Source of the DNA: Bifidobacterium thermophilum DSM 20210
GTDB taxonomy: Bacteria; Actinomycetota; Actinomycetes; Actinomycetales; Bifidobacteriaceae
Direction of reading: 5' to 3'
Length of the DNA stretch: 64,000 bases
NCBI GenBank assembly: GCA_000771265.1
Contig: JDUB01000011.1
Span: 62,001 to 126,000 of the forward strand
The position numbers were made by a program, and so were the translations under genes. This document shows positions 54,001 to 62,943 of this stretch, in pieces. The notes below the pieces were generated by a model, which saw only the letters and a list, made by a program, of their open reading frames with translations, was not told the DNA's origin and ran no database searches. Numbering within the stretch: the stretch's first letter is position 1; every line of letters begins with the position of its first letter.

Positions 54001-55513
54001 GCGGCCGCTCTTTGGCATCCGCCGCCGGATCGGCATTCGTGTGGCGTGCGATGGCGAATTTGGCGAAGCGCACGACGGCGTCGATTTCCTGCCCGAGTGT
54101 CGCATACTCCTGGACGCCGACCGTGCCGCGTTCGGTGTTGTCGGGATTGTTGTTCAGCGGGAGCACATCGACTTCGGACATGCGCGAGCTGCTCCGCCTG
54201 CGGTGCGTCCGGCGTAGTCCCAAGGTGAGATTGTTCGCCATCTGCAATACCATGCGCGGGTTCCTGCGGCTGATGGTCATCGGGTATGGCTTGAATCCGG
54301 GCTGTTCCAAATCGAACGCACGCTGGAAGATCCGCAGCGCGCCCGGGCTTGCGCCACGCCAAGCATAGATGGACTGGTATGGATCGCCCACCGCAGTTAC
54401 CGCGGACCTGCCGGCATCGGCGATTGAACCGCCTGTGTCAGGGTGGAACAGTGCGGCGATCAGTTCTGACTGCGTGGTTGACGTGTCCTGGTATTCATCA
54501 AGCAAGACATGGGTGTACCGATGGCGGTATTGCTGCCCGATGGACGGAAAACGCCTGACCAGTTGGTATGCGGCGATGGTGAAATCACTGAATTCAGCCA
54601 TGCCGGCTTCACGCTTCGCCTGCTCATAGGCTTCGACCAGATTGAGCAGGACGTTGCGCTGTTTGGTTGCATCGAGCATCTTCGCACAGTGGAACAGCGC
54701 GGCATCAGCGCGTTGCTGACGCCATTCTTCTTCCTGTTTCCTCACTTTCTCGGCATACTGTTCATCGGTGTCTTTCTTCGCTCTTTTGCGCCGCTTTTTC
54801 TCATCTTCACCCAGCGGGTCCCGGGACGGAATCACAGCGTTCCGCTCTTTGATATCGGCATCGACGATGCGCTGCACCCGCTCGATGAATGCGTCGTCCC
54901 AATGTCGGATGCGGCGTACCGCTTCGGAAATTGAATCACAGTCACCGCCGATCATGGCTCCGCCGATGGCGTGTGACAGGTTGAGCAGCTTGCCGACAAG
55001 CGTACGGAACTTGCCTTGCTGTGTGCCATCCGGTTCGTCGGTGTTGGATTCGCCGTCTTGTCCGTCGTCGCCGTCTTGCCCGGAGGCGGCGAACAGTTCG
55101 TCCAGATGCGCTTCGATGACGTTGGAGGCGAGTTGGATGGCGCCTGCATCGCTCAACGGCTGTGTATCCTGGTCAACCCCGACTAGAAGCCCGTATTGTC
55201 TGACGATTGACTGGAAGAACGCGTCGTAGGTCATAACCGTGGGCTTGAGCAGCATATTTGTGCCGGTCTGGAGACCGCCTGAGACTTTTTCAGACAGTTC
55301 GGCCGCCGCCTTTTTGGTGAAGGTCAGGCCGAGGATGCGCTCCGGCGGAACCCCACATGCGATGAGGTGGTTCACGCGCGCGGTCATTGTCGTGGTTTTG
55401 CCGCTTCCCGCGCCGGCTACGACCAGCACGTCATCGTTTTCGGGCGCATAGGCGACTTGCCGCTGCTCGTCGCTCGGCTGGAATGCGTTCCCCTTAGCTT
55501 TCATTCCGTTCAT
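51068..55513 (-). CDS. UvrD-like helicase with C-terminal RecB-type nuclease (AdnAB-like subunit)
   Basis: 1481-residue subunit of a double-strand-break resection machine. Superfamily 1 helicase: AGAGSGKTT (33-41), ILGLTFTKKAAAEL, LLDEYQDTS, AVGDPYQSIYAWRGA, MTIHQAKGLQWDAV. The C-terminal nuclease has DAVFYGG, VVDWKTGRKP and LAQLDMYRLLL. Between them is a Ser/Lys/Glu-rich stretch encoded by a 9-base minisatellite (52167-52319) and an Ala/Gly/Ser-rich stretch (about 51500-51640). The ATG at 55513 overlaps the stop of the partner gene (ATGA), and GAGGAAAG precedes it. Domain content fits actinobacterial AdnAB, where both subunits have motor and nuclease. Confidence 0.9.
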   Translation of the reverse strand: MNGMKAKGNAFQPSDEQRQVAYAPENDDVLVVAGAGSGKTTTMTARVNHLIACGVPPERILGLTFTKKAAAELSEKVSGGLQTGTNMLLKPTVMTYDAFFQSIVRQYGLLVGVDQDTQPLSDAGAIQLASNVIEAHLDELFAASGQDGDDGQDGESNTDEPDGTQQGKFRTLVGKLLNLSHAIGGAMIGGDCDSISEAVRRIRHWDDAFIERVQRIVDADIKERNAVIPSRDPLGEDEKKRRKRAKKDTDEQYAEKVRKQEEEWRQQRADAALFHCAKMLDATKQRNVLLNLVEAYEQAKREAGMAEFSDFTIAAYQLVRRFPSIGQQYRHRYTHVLLDEYQDTSTTQSELIAALFHPDTGGSIADAGRSAVTAVGDPYQSIYAWRGASPGALRIFQRAFDLEQPGFKPYPMTISRRNPRMVLQMANNLTLGLRRTHRRRSSSRMSEVDVLPLNNNPDNTERGTVGVQEYATLGQEIDAVVRFAKFAIARHTNADPAADAKERPHVAVLFRSKRQMPYYEQALRAKGLSVQTVGYSALLERADVRDVLALLRVAADPTDSQSLMRLLATPRFHMEARQLTALAGCADQRDTERRYQALVQAGYATGKETARQRAEVVREHRGQLPHMVYLSDVVADTHEPADLAGCKLDETAVDAVVRAGGILREVRQAMGLPLEHVVRAAIRALDLDVDTVLAQAFADSRQSVNPTLAHAPVESIIELVGTYTQEIVQAGQATLRGFISWIDSLKTVDDPTAAAHTEPVDVVLMTIHQAKGLQWDAVAVVDVNDKTFPSNQGDSLSVKPADDAKTVSSTNAAGEWEPPEYTEKANTWLTCADMVPASVRADADILPRFPHDAVQGADPTEAFSEFEDTLTLADEEYGTGRNLPIDGMDSIDKNKLFLTQREEYGRRLHEDERRLAYVAVTRAKHEVFVTATQSSSIDMWSEDSKSNTRSVFWQEMYDSMIHYAKTEGLEPAALPSWADRRELEADQDADSKDGHPHTLTSVGQPLPDGFFVGDDAQDFEDAVVGQAWTTPVELIHEKTSLAWPADLSEEIRRKLDESAQETLEWMTSAESAKSVESGKSVKSEKSAKSAVSGESGESRVSAGLPQSPQSTESPESKPSDASQANGRTESWDINETDVLSRRTRALLNDMDLQPQEYQLSTAPDDLDDQVKQTAMRLMANSRRSVTSLQTQAGQTDNRKLQQYWRGIIRPIPRIASPSAEAGTLFHAWAEQFVNAYDDSGIIEDTDASGIDGQMNDAAVPVSAATTREAMISDLNARAELLSAAKAENPEGSVDVAQGSADAVRSGVSPAGSSPAGISAKAGASATAGTSAKGTALERKLVTWERRLVASRWAKRRPQAAERQIVISLPQLDDIIVHGKLDAVFYGGLDPQDDTKRFTVVDWKTGRKPRKPSDIDEKLAQLDMYRLLLSRVENIPLDSIDATLYYLSESQEADRELHARGKTEQDILAELSSGIPEESDND
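52167..52319. repeat. 9-base coding minisatellite
   Basis: About 17 units with the pattern GATTCCNNN run in exact 9-base phase across the helicase-nuclease gene, encoding a repeating Ser-X-Glu/Lys tripeptide (SAKSVESGKSVKSEKS and similar). Repeat number could vary between strains without breaking the frame. Confidence 0.85.
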
Positions 55514-58500
55514 ACTTTCCTCGTTTCGAACACCGTGTTGATTTCCCCTGCGCACGCCGGGCAAATGCCATGCCCATCGCAATATGCCAGATGAGCTTTC
55601 TGCGGATGTGCGACAATCCGTTCGGACCGTAGGGCGGCACCCGCGTAGAACACCCGGGCAATCATCGCCAACGCCCAGGCAATCTGGGTGCCGGCCGAGA
55701 CCGCGGTAAAGTTTTTCCACAACTCTTCTCGCACTCCCACAGGCGATTCGCCGTTGCGGGGATAATCGTAGAACTTTTCAGGATTACGGTAGTGGTAACG
55801 ATCGGAGAACTCATGGTCGTTGAGATGTCCATCGACAAAGAGCGGGGGCTGGTACAAGGTTTCCGGAGCATAGCTTTCCGCGGGAGTCGCGTGTGCGCTG
55901 ACATGGAACAATTCGCTTTGGGCAACCAACGGTTGGCTCGTTTCGCCGAGTCTGGCTCCTTCGGATGGGTAGGCCAACCCCAGCTGGTAGCACACCAGCT
56001 GCAAATCGTTGAAAATCCCTTTGACATCGGGTTTTTTGCCAGTTTTATAGTCGATGAGCCTGATGACTTGATTGCCGTTGACACTCCGGTGTTCCTCGCG
56101 GTCGATGCGCCCTGACAAACGAATCGTCAGATCCTCACTCATGCCTTCGGGCCAGCCGCCGACAAGCGCACCCATAATGGCACCGATTTCGGCAGCAGTC
56201 GCCGGTACGGTAACACGCTTGACTCGGTTGTATGCCCCAGCGATGTCGCTCAAGGTGAACTTGGCGTTGAATTCTTTCTCGCATTCAGCCGACTCAAGTT
56301 TGCCGACTTCCATTGGTTCCGTGTCTTTGCCGCCACGGCGTATCGCATACTCCGGGTCATTGGACTTCACGAAGTATGAGGCGATATTGCCCAGCATGGT
56401 GCTCACTTGGGCGTCTTTGTATAGCAGGGTGTAGCGATCGGCGGGGTCGCTGACCGTAGCGGGATCGACGCGCAATTCCTGATAGCGCGCCATCATCTGA
56501 TCACTGATGGCGGCAATGCGTTGATCCTCTGTTTCTCCCTGCTGGTTGTCAGGCGCGTCAAGATGCCAGTCCTGGCTGGCTTCCTGGGCAATCTGGTGGA
56601 CGATGGTGCCAATGCTTGCCTGCACTCCACCGGGGCGCGGTCCAGCGAACTGGTTGTCCATCATCCAGCACACCGGGCACGCCCACAGACCGTCAACGGA
56701 CGACGGGGACAGTTTCACCTCGTTGGGGTTGTGCTGTTCCCCTTGACCAGCCTGCTCCCCCTGCTGCCGTACCGATATCTGGACATCCGCGGCGGGCTCG
56801 GTATGCTCCCCGTTGCTCTCCGGCACTGTCGGCACCGCAGTGAGGAAGGACCAATTGCGCGGATCCGCCGACAGCACTCCGTGGTCCTTGAGCATGGTCA
56901 AGGTCTTGTACGCGTCCTCACAGGCGTGCCGTTCGGTCTCAGTATCGCCGGTGTTGCGGGCGAGCGTGATACGAGCCGCAGCCACCAGACCACGCACGTC
57001 GGTGCACATGGCGTCGAGTTGCGCATCAAGAACCGGCATATCCGTTCCGCTCTGTGCAACGGCGGTTTCACCTCCGGCGGCCATGCCTGCACCTTGGCCG
57101 TCTGCAACATCACCGCCAGCGGTCTCGCCTGCAGCAGACCCGCCGACATCTGAACCGTCGAAGCGTTCAGGAAGATACCGCAACAGGAAGTCCGACGGGA
57201 TGAGATCGTCCGAGCGTACCGCGGTGAGCATCACGTGCTCGCTGGCACGCGTCAAAGCCACCAGCAGGCCTTTCTGTTCGTTGTGGAGCACCGCGGTGAG
57301 CCGTTCGTCCCGATGCGCCCCATGGTCCAATGATGGCAGTGTGCCATGCAATACGAGGTCGTCCAGGTCTTCGCCGCCGAACATCGTGTTGCGTGGCATG
57401 AGATTCGGCCATACATCCTGCTGCATGGCGACAATCCATACAAGCGGCCAGTGTCTGCCGCCCGAACCCGCCGGTGTCGTCAACGTGACCGCTTGGTCGA
57501 TCGGCGCGACTTTGGCCAACGAATCCGCTTCGATACGCATCGAACGCACCTTGCGGAAGAAGGTGGTGATATCGCCTCCTGCGCCCGCGCCGGAAGCGTA
57601 GTCGAACAGACGCATCGCCACGTCGAGCCGGTCGTTGGCGGCACGCCCCTCCTGCGAATTGACCAGCGCCGCCGTCTGCCAGGCAGTGGCGACATGGCAA
57701 CGCTCCCAAGCCAGACTCAACACATACACCGGCTTGGTGTCGTCAAGCCTGGTGATACCGGAGGCAATCTCGCTCACAATCCGCCACAGGTTGCCGAACG
57801 CGCGAATGTCCGCGTCATGACGGGATATGGAACTCAAAGCGCCCAACACTTGCACAGATGCGTCTTCGTTCTCCTCCTCATGCGTTCCAGCACCGTGTGC
57901 TGCCTGCGGGCAAGTGAGCAGCAAGTACATCGCGTCCAGCGTCAACGCCGGCGGCTCGGTCGTCTCGTTTGACGTTGCTTCTGGAGATGTCTGGCCGTCT
58001 TGTTCACCTGCCTGAACCAGCGCGTCTCGTAGCGCACCCCAATGCTGTTCCAAGAACCGCAACGGGGCTTCATTCCGAGGCTGTGTAGCAGAATCTGCAC
58101 CGACCCCACCGGCATTCCCAACATCCTCAACGTGAACGGTACCCATAGCATTACCGGTATCAGAAGTTTGGCCTGTCTTTCCGGCGGTCTGCTGCCGTAT
58201 GACTGTGGACAGCGAGACTAGAGACTGCATGGCCAACTCCACGGGTTCGAGGCGCGCTGGGGACTTACCGCTCTTCCGCCGAGCGGTAATCAACGGCGAG
58301 CCCATGACCATACGCACACGGGAACGGATAAACGCAGCCAGCTTCGAAATATTGTCCCGCCCAGCGGCACCCGTGTCGGCAGTCCCGACGAATCGCGCAT
58401 CATTGACGGCGGATGCACCGCGCAGACGCACTTGGGCGAGTTCAATCAACGCGAAGAGCCCTTGGACGAACGACTCGTCCTTCAACGGCGTGGTCACCGA

Positions 58501-60018
58501 CGAGTACCGCACCGGCACACCGTCACGACGCAGCCTCTCACCGAACGCCCGCACAGTCGCGTTGTCATGCGCGATAACCGCCATATCATTCCACACACGC
58601 CCATGATCGAGATGCTCTGCCTTGATGGCAGCGACCACAGCTTCGAGCTCTTCATTCGCCGAAGCATACAGCCGGGTGTCCACGCTGCCATCCTGGGTAT
58701 GGTCAGTGATGCTCCCGTCCGACGTTTCAGTGTTGATGGATGCGATTGGATAGCTTCCGGGCACGACCGCGTTCTTCCACGGACGTTCCGGAATCGGCAT
58801 ATCGAGTTGTTCTTCAGAGGCGATGTCGAGGCTCACCCGTGAAACGACCAGACTACGGTACCCACCCTGCTCAGGCTTGTCCAGCGCGCCTACCGCGGCA
58901 TGGAATACGCCCTCCGCCGCCAACAGACGCCCCAACGCATATTCCGGATGCGACCCGCGGAACGCCTGCACCGATTCGTCCGGATCGTCCACAATGAGCA
59001 ACCGCGCACCGGCACCGGTCGCTTGTTCGAGAAAAGCGAGACCTGCGAGCGTCAAATCCTGTGCGTCGTCGATCACAATGAGTTCGGGAAGATCATCCCC
59101 GCTCAACGAGGGCACCGCAAGCGCCCCTTCAACAAGCAGCATGGACGGGTCAAGCCGGTATTGCCCCGGATAATTGTGCTCGATCGCCGCCGCATATTCC
59201 TGCCGCAATGCGAAGGCAAGACGCCACTGGACATCAAGCCGTTTCGCCTGCGGCCCCATACCCGCGCCGGAAGCCCCCGTTGCCCCGGCAATCGTGTGCA
59301 AGCGCCCAATCAGCGGCTGCTCGTCTGGCTCACGCAGTCCGAGCTCATTGATGCGGGAGATGATATCGCGCAACTGGATGATGAACGCGTCGCTGATACC
59401 TTTGGTGAATATCGCCAGCGATGTGGATTCCGATGCCGCACCACGCCCGGAAACCCCGCTCAGGTTTGCGCCTGCGCGCGCACCTTGCTGCGATACTGGA
59501 TCGCAGACCATATCCGCCCAGGATTCCTGGGCGAAATACTCGCGCAACAGCGCGCATGTGGGGCATTCGTCACCACTACGGGCATGCTGAATATGCTCGG
59601 CAACCACCAAACGCAGCAGCGCATCTTGTTCGGCACCGTTGAGCAGACGCGGCAACGCCTTGCCCTCGGCCGACCGCACTGCCGTAATTGCCCTGAACGC
59701 GAGCGCCGACATGGTTGTCACCGGACGGGCCTGAGAAAACGCCCCGAGCGCACGAATGGCCTCGTTACCCAAAGCATCCGCCGCAACGCGACCGGATACG
59801 GTCATCACCGCGCGCGTGTCCCCAAACGTGCGAATGCCCTCAAGCAGCGCGCGATAGGCAAACTGCGTTTTGCCGCTGCAAGGCGCCCCCAAAACCACCA
59901 GCGTCCGGGTAGGGTCCCCGGAGCCGTTCGTCAGCGTGCCGGCGAGCAACGCCCGCACCAAATCATCGCAGGGCTGCCCGCTTTCACTGCGCCCGCCGAA
60001 CGTCGTGTTGCTTCGCAT
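55510..60018 (-). CDS. Helicase-nuclease subunit with iron-sulfur nuclease domain (AdnAB/AddB-like)
   Basis: 1502 residues, partner of the downstream helicase. Walker A is GAPCSGKT and the Walker B-like motif is LIVIDDAQDL (DDAQ rather than DEYQ). The C-terminal nuclease has IDYKTGKKP and QLVCYQLGLAYP, with cysteines before (ACPVCW) and after (YCDGHGICPACAG) that would hold an Fe-S cluster, as in AddB and AdnA. Start 60018 with AGGAGG seven bases upstream. Translationally coupled to the next gene by a four-base overlap. Confidence 0.88.
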   Translation of the reverse strand: MRSNTTFGGRSESGQPCDDLVRALLAGTLTNGSGDPTRTLVVLGAPCSGKTQFAYRALLEGIRTFGDTRAVMTVSGRVAADALGNEAIRALGAFSQARPVTTMSALAFRAITAVRSAEGKALPRLLNGAEQDALLRLVVAEHIQHARSGDECPTCALLREYFAQESWADMVCDPVSQQGARAGANLSGVSGRGAASESTSLAIFTKGISDAFIIQLRDIISRINELGLREPDEQPLIGRLHTIAGATGASGAGMGPQAKRLDVQWRLAFALRQEYAAAIEHNYPGQYRLDPSMLLVEGALAVPSLSGDDLPELIVIDDAQDLTLAGLAFLEQATGAGARLLIVDDPDESVQAFRGSHPEYALGRLLAAEGVFHAAVGALDKPEQGGYRSLVVSRVSLDIASEEQLDMPIPERPWKNAVVPGSYPIASINTETSDGSITDHTQDGSVDTRLYASANEELEAVVAAIKAEHLDHGRVWNDMAVIAHDNATVRAFGERLRRDGVPVRYSSVTTPLKDESFVQGLFALIELAQVRLRGASAVNDARFVGTADTGAAGRDNISKLAAFIRSRVRMVMGSPLITARRKSGKSPARLEPVELAMQSLVSLSTVIRQQTAGKTGQTSDTGNAMGTVHVEDVGNAGGVGADSATQPRNEAPLRFLEQHWGALRDALVQAGEQDGQTSPEATSNETTEPPALTLDAMYLLLTCPQAAHGAGTHEEENEDASVQVLGALSSISRHDADIRAFGNLWRIVSEIASGITRLDDTKPVYVLSLAWERCHVATAWQTAALVNSQEGRAANDRLDVAMRLFDYASGAGAGGDITTFFRKVRSMRIEADSLAKVAPIDQAVTLTTPAGSGGRHWPLVWIVAMQQDVWPNLMPRNTMFGGEDLDDLVLHGTLPSLDHGAHRDERLTAVLHNEQKGLLVALTRASEHVMLTAVRSDDLIPSDFLLRYLPERFDGSDVGGSAAGETAGGDVADGQGAGMAAGGETAVAQSGTDMPVLDAQLDAMCTDVRGLVAAARITLARNTGDTETERHACEDAYKTLTMLKDHGVLSADPRNWSFLTAVPTVPESNGEHTEPAADVQISVRQQGEQAGQGEQHNPNEVKLSPSSVDGLWACPVCWMMDNQFAGPRPGGVQASIGTIVHQIAQEASQDWHLDAPDNQQGETEDQRIAAISDQMMARYQELRVDPATVSDPADRYTLLYKDAQVSTMLGNIASYFVKSNDPEYAIRRGGKDTEPMEVGKLESAECEKEFNAKFTLSDIAGAYNRVKRVTVPATAAEIGAIMGALVGGWPEGMSEDLTIRLSGRIDREEHRSVNGNQVIRLIDYKTGKKPDVKGIFNDLQLVCYQLGLAYPSEGARLGETSQPLVAQSELFHVSAHATPAESYAPETLYQPPLFVDGHLNDHEFSDRYHYRNPEKFYDYPRNGESPVGVREELWKNFTAVSAGTQIAWALAMIARVFYAGAALRSERIVAHPQKAHLAYCDGHGICPACAGEINTVFETRKV

Positions 60019-60085
60019 AGATGTACCTCCTATGAAATCCATCATATGTGCGCGACACGCCGATGATTTGAAGTGGAACATCTGC

Positions 60086-60184
60086 TGCAACCGTCGTCCG
60101 GCAAGACGTTAAATCCGGTGCAACCTTCGTCCGGCACGGTGCCAAACCCAGCACAACCGACGGCTGGCACGACACCAACCAGTC
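60086..60184. repeat. Three degenerate 33-base tandem repeats
   Basis: TGCAACCGTCGTCCGGCA (60086) and TGCAACCTTCGTCCGGCA (60119) begin two 33-base units; a third, more diverged, begins at 60152. They lie between the sortase stop and the start of the helicase-nuclease gene. Confidence 0.6.
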
Positions 60185-60203
60185 CACGGCGAGCGTACCA
60201 ACC
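60174..60203 (-). repeat. Copy of sortase 3' segment
   Basis: This 30-base stretch matches 60328-60357, inside the sortase gene, at 28 of 30 bases. On the minus strand both encode VGTLAV-x-WLV. It looks like a remnant of a partial duplication of the sortase 3' end. Confidence 0.6.
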
Positions 60204-60248
60204 TCGTCACGACGCAAACCCGGCTCAACTCCACCCCAGCACAACGCC

Positions 60249-61184
60249 TCAGCGTCTCATCACACCCCGGTGCCGCACCGGAATCGGCCCTACCCGTCTA
60301 CGCCACCGCCACCCGGCAATCAGCAGCACCAACCAGCCCACGGCGAGCGTACCGACCCCTGCTCCAAGGCCGCACAACCTCGCCAGCATGGCGTTCGGCG
60401 TGTCGTACGCCGTATGGTCAGGCCGGTTTGGTATCCGGTGTCCGCGCACCAAGAGGCGGTGCGTGTTAACCCCGTATGGCGTGCAGGTGATGAGGGTCGC
60501 CTCGTCTTTGCCATGGTCGAGTGCGAGTTTGCTCAGATCGTCAGGCAGCACGACATCGATCTGGTCGACTTGGTAGGTGTACGTCTCCCCCAGCACATGG
60601 AAGGCGAACGTGTCGCCGGTGCGCAACTGGTCGAGGTTGCTGAGCAATGTCGCGGAAGGCAATCCTGTATGTCCGGACACGGCGACGTGCGTTGTGGGAC
60701 CGCCGACCGGCAGCGACGTGCCTTCGAGATGCCCGACGCCTACCTGCAGCACCGACTGGTCGGTGCCGTGGTAAATCGGCAGTTGCACGTGGATTTTCGG
60801 TATGCTCAGGTAGGCCATCACCCCATCGCCGGTGACATTCAGCATGCTGTCGTAGCGGCGGGTGTCTTCGGCGCTTGGATGCCACCGGCCGGGGGTTGTG
60901 GCGAGCCACGCGTTGTACGCTCTCGCCTGGTCGATTGCCTGCTTGCGCTGGGCGGCGGCGAGACTGTCGGAGCGGCCCACGTAGCCTGCGACCGCCGCGG
61001 ATTGATGCCAACGATTCCACCAGTCGCTGACCGTCGGGTACGCCAGAAGGCACAATCCCACGATCAGGACGACGAGGAGTGCTGCAATCACCGCGTCATA
61101 TACGCCGAAACGGCGCCGGGCCGTCCTGTCTTCATCAGACAAAACGGCTCCAGCGCCGTTCGGCTCTGCCGCGTTATCTGTCAT
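60249..61184 (-). CDS. Class C (pilin-polymerising) sortase
   Basis: Membrane transpeptidase of 311 residues that joins pilin subunits. N-terminal membrane segment (VIAALLVVLIVGLCLLAYP) and C-terminal segment (GAGVGTLAVGWLVLLIAGW), the two-anchor layout of class C. Active site: His in VSGHTG, Cys in TLITCTPYG, Arg in HRLLVRG. Start 61184 with a weak ribosome site, nine bases after the pilin stop. Lies downstream of the two pilin genes on the same strand, the usual bifidobacterial pilus operon order. Confidence 0.93.
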   Translation of the reverse strand: MTDNAAEPNGAGAVLSDEDRTARRRFGVYDAVIAALLVVLIVGLCLLAYPTVSDWWNRWHQSAAVAGYVGRSDSLAAAQRKQAIDQARAYNAWLATTPGRWHPSAEDTRRYDSMLNVTGDGVMAYLSIPKIHVQLPIYHGTDQSVLQVGVGHLEGTSLPVGGPTTHVAVSGHTGLPSATLLSNLDQLRTGDTFAFHVLGETYTYQVDQIDVVLPDDLSKLALDHGKDEATLITCTPYGVNTHRLLVRGHRIPNRPDHTAYDTPNAMLARLCGLGAGVGTLAVGWLVLLIAGWRWRRRVGPIPVRHRGVMRR

Positions 61185-61193
61185 ACCGTCAGA

Positions 61194-62836
61194 TTATTCG
61201 CGATTGCGGCGACGTGCAGCCACGATGATGCCGGCAAGTGCACCGGCGACCAGCAACAGGCCGCACACATACAGGATGATGACACCGACACCGCCGGTGG
61301 ATGGCAACAAGCCGCCGCCGGATGTGTTCTTCACAGTGATGGTCAGCGATGCATCGGGATTGACGACGACGGAATCATTACTACTTTTCAGCGTGACGGT
61401 ACCGTTGTTGAATGTTGGAGTCACCGTGAACTGCACCGGATCTGTGCCTGAATAGCCTGCCGGTATGCCGGTTTCACGCAATTCGTAGGCTCCGGAGTCC
61501 AGTCCGTTGAACACGGCCGTCGCTGTTTTGCTTAAGGTGTCATACGAGACCGAGGTCTCAGTGCCGACCGGTGTGTTGCAAGCCGTGCCATTACAACGGT
61601 ACAGCGAATATTTCGCGCCATTCGACAACGGCTTGTCAGCATTGTCAGTGTTTTTGACGGTCAGCTTGTAGGTGTACAAGGTCGCGGTGCTTGCGGCGGT
61701 GGTACCGGTCATGGTGGAATCGAGCGGATTGTTGGAATAGCAACCCTTGAGCTGATGATGTTGCCCTTGCTGCCGACAGCCGCGTCCGACGTGAGGTGCG
61801 CTTGCATGCTCAGACGGATCTTCATGCCCGCGGCGATGGTGAGCGAGTCCGCGGCATGCGAAGGCTGCGCAGTTTTCAGATTGTCGAAACTATAGGTGCA
61901 ACCGGTTCCGTGCACGAGTTTCGCTGAGGTGAAGGCACTGGAAGCGATCGGCGTATCCTTACCGTTATTGACCACGGAAGCGTTGACCGCCGGGCAATCA
62001 TTGGTATCTGTGAAGCGCGCGGCGACACCTGCGGGGAGCTTCACGGTAAACACGTACTTATAGGCTTCATAGAGCGCATAATTGGCCGGCAACGTACCGG
62101 TAGCGCTCCATGTGAAGTACGTGCCGACCGCGACATCATCCTGGTATCGCGCGGCAGCCTCACCCTGATCTGTCGCAGACATAAGCTGGACGGTATCGGT
62201 TTTCACCTTCACATTCACACTAGGGTTTCCAGCAGCGTCCTTCGTGCTGTTCGCGGTATTGGCGATCAGCAGGGAGACGGTGGACCCGGCAGCGCTGCTG
62301 TCGTTCGTCTGCGCGATCAGATAGTAGCCTTGCGGCATGTCCGTGAACGTCGCTTGGTAGGCACCGGCATTTTGTGTATCGTCTTTATTTGCGGTCGCGG
62401 TTCCATCTTGAGTGATGGTGGGGTCCGCTTTGATTGCCTGGTAGATGGTTTTCATCTGCCGTTCCAGGGCGAGCGAGTCTGACGTCATGTCGTTCAGCAA
62501 ATCATAGATGTCGCTCGCGCTGGTCTTTCCGGTTACATCCGTTAGTACCTTTGTAATCTTCGTATCGTTGTCGCTCACCGAGATACCGCTGTTGCTCGAA
62601 TCGCGGTGGTCACGCAGCGTGTATGAGTAATTCGTACCGTCATCTGTGGAATTGAGCAGACGGTAGGCTTCAAAAGTCGCGCCTTGCATGGCGCCATGAA
62701 CAACGATCTCCGAAGTAGGCCAAGCGGTCGTCACAGCTTGTGCCTTATGTGCGGGTGCCGCCGCCATCACCGCGGATGCGGCGAGCGTGGCGACGGCCAA
62801 CATGGCCGCCGCGAATCGGCTGGTTGTCTTTCTCAT
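61194..62836 (-). pseudogene. Major pilin, FimA-like, with a -1 frameshift
   Basis: Signal peptide MRKTTSRFAAAMLAVATL with A-rich cleavage region, pilin domains (NPSVNVKVKTDTVQ), E-box YELRETGIPAGY, sorting signal LLPSTGG, hydrophobic segment and RRRNRE tail. The 5' part (62836-61709) ends in a stop after GNIISSRVAIPTIRSIPP; the 3' part continues in another frame. Read with one extra base near 61741-61752 the protein becomes GNIISSKGCYSNNPLDST, the expected pilin sequence. The total of 1643 bases is one short of a multiple of three. Options: a real mutation, a strain-specific loss of pili, or an error in the sequence. The fragment stop and an ATG overlap (ATGA), but the 3' part would lack a signal peptide. 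Confidence 0.88.
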
Positions 62837-62943
62837 GATGTTCCTTTCTCTACTTTGTGATGGTCTTGTGTTTTCGCAACGCCTTAACGACGCCGCGTCT
62901 TACCCAAGTGCACGGGCAGATGCCCGCAATCGAATCATCTCCG

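Noticed and set aside
61194..61712. Independent 172-residue LPSTG protein
   Set aside because: It lacks a signal peptide and is clearly the 3' part of the frameshifted pilin.
61741..61752. Poly-G phase-variation tract in the pilin
   Set aside because: The longest run at the frameshift is only three G, too short for slippage switching.
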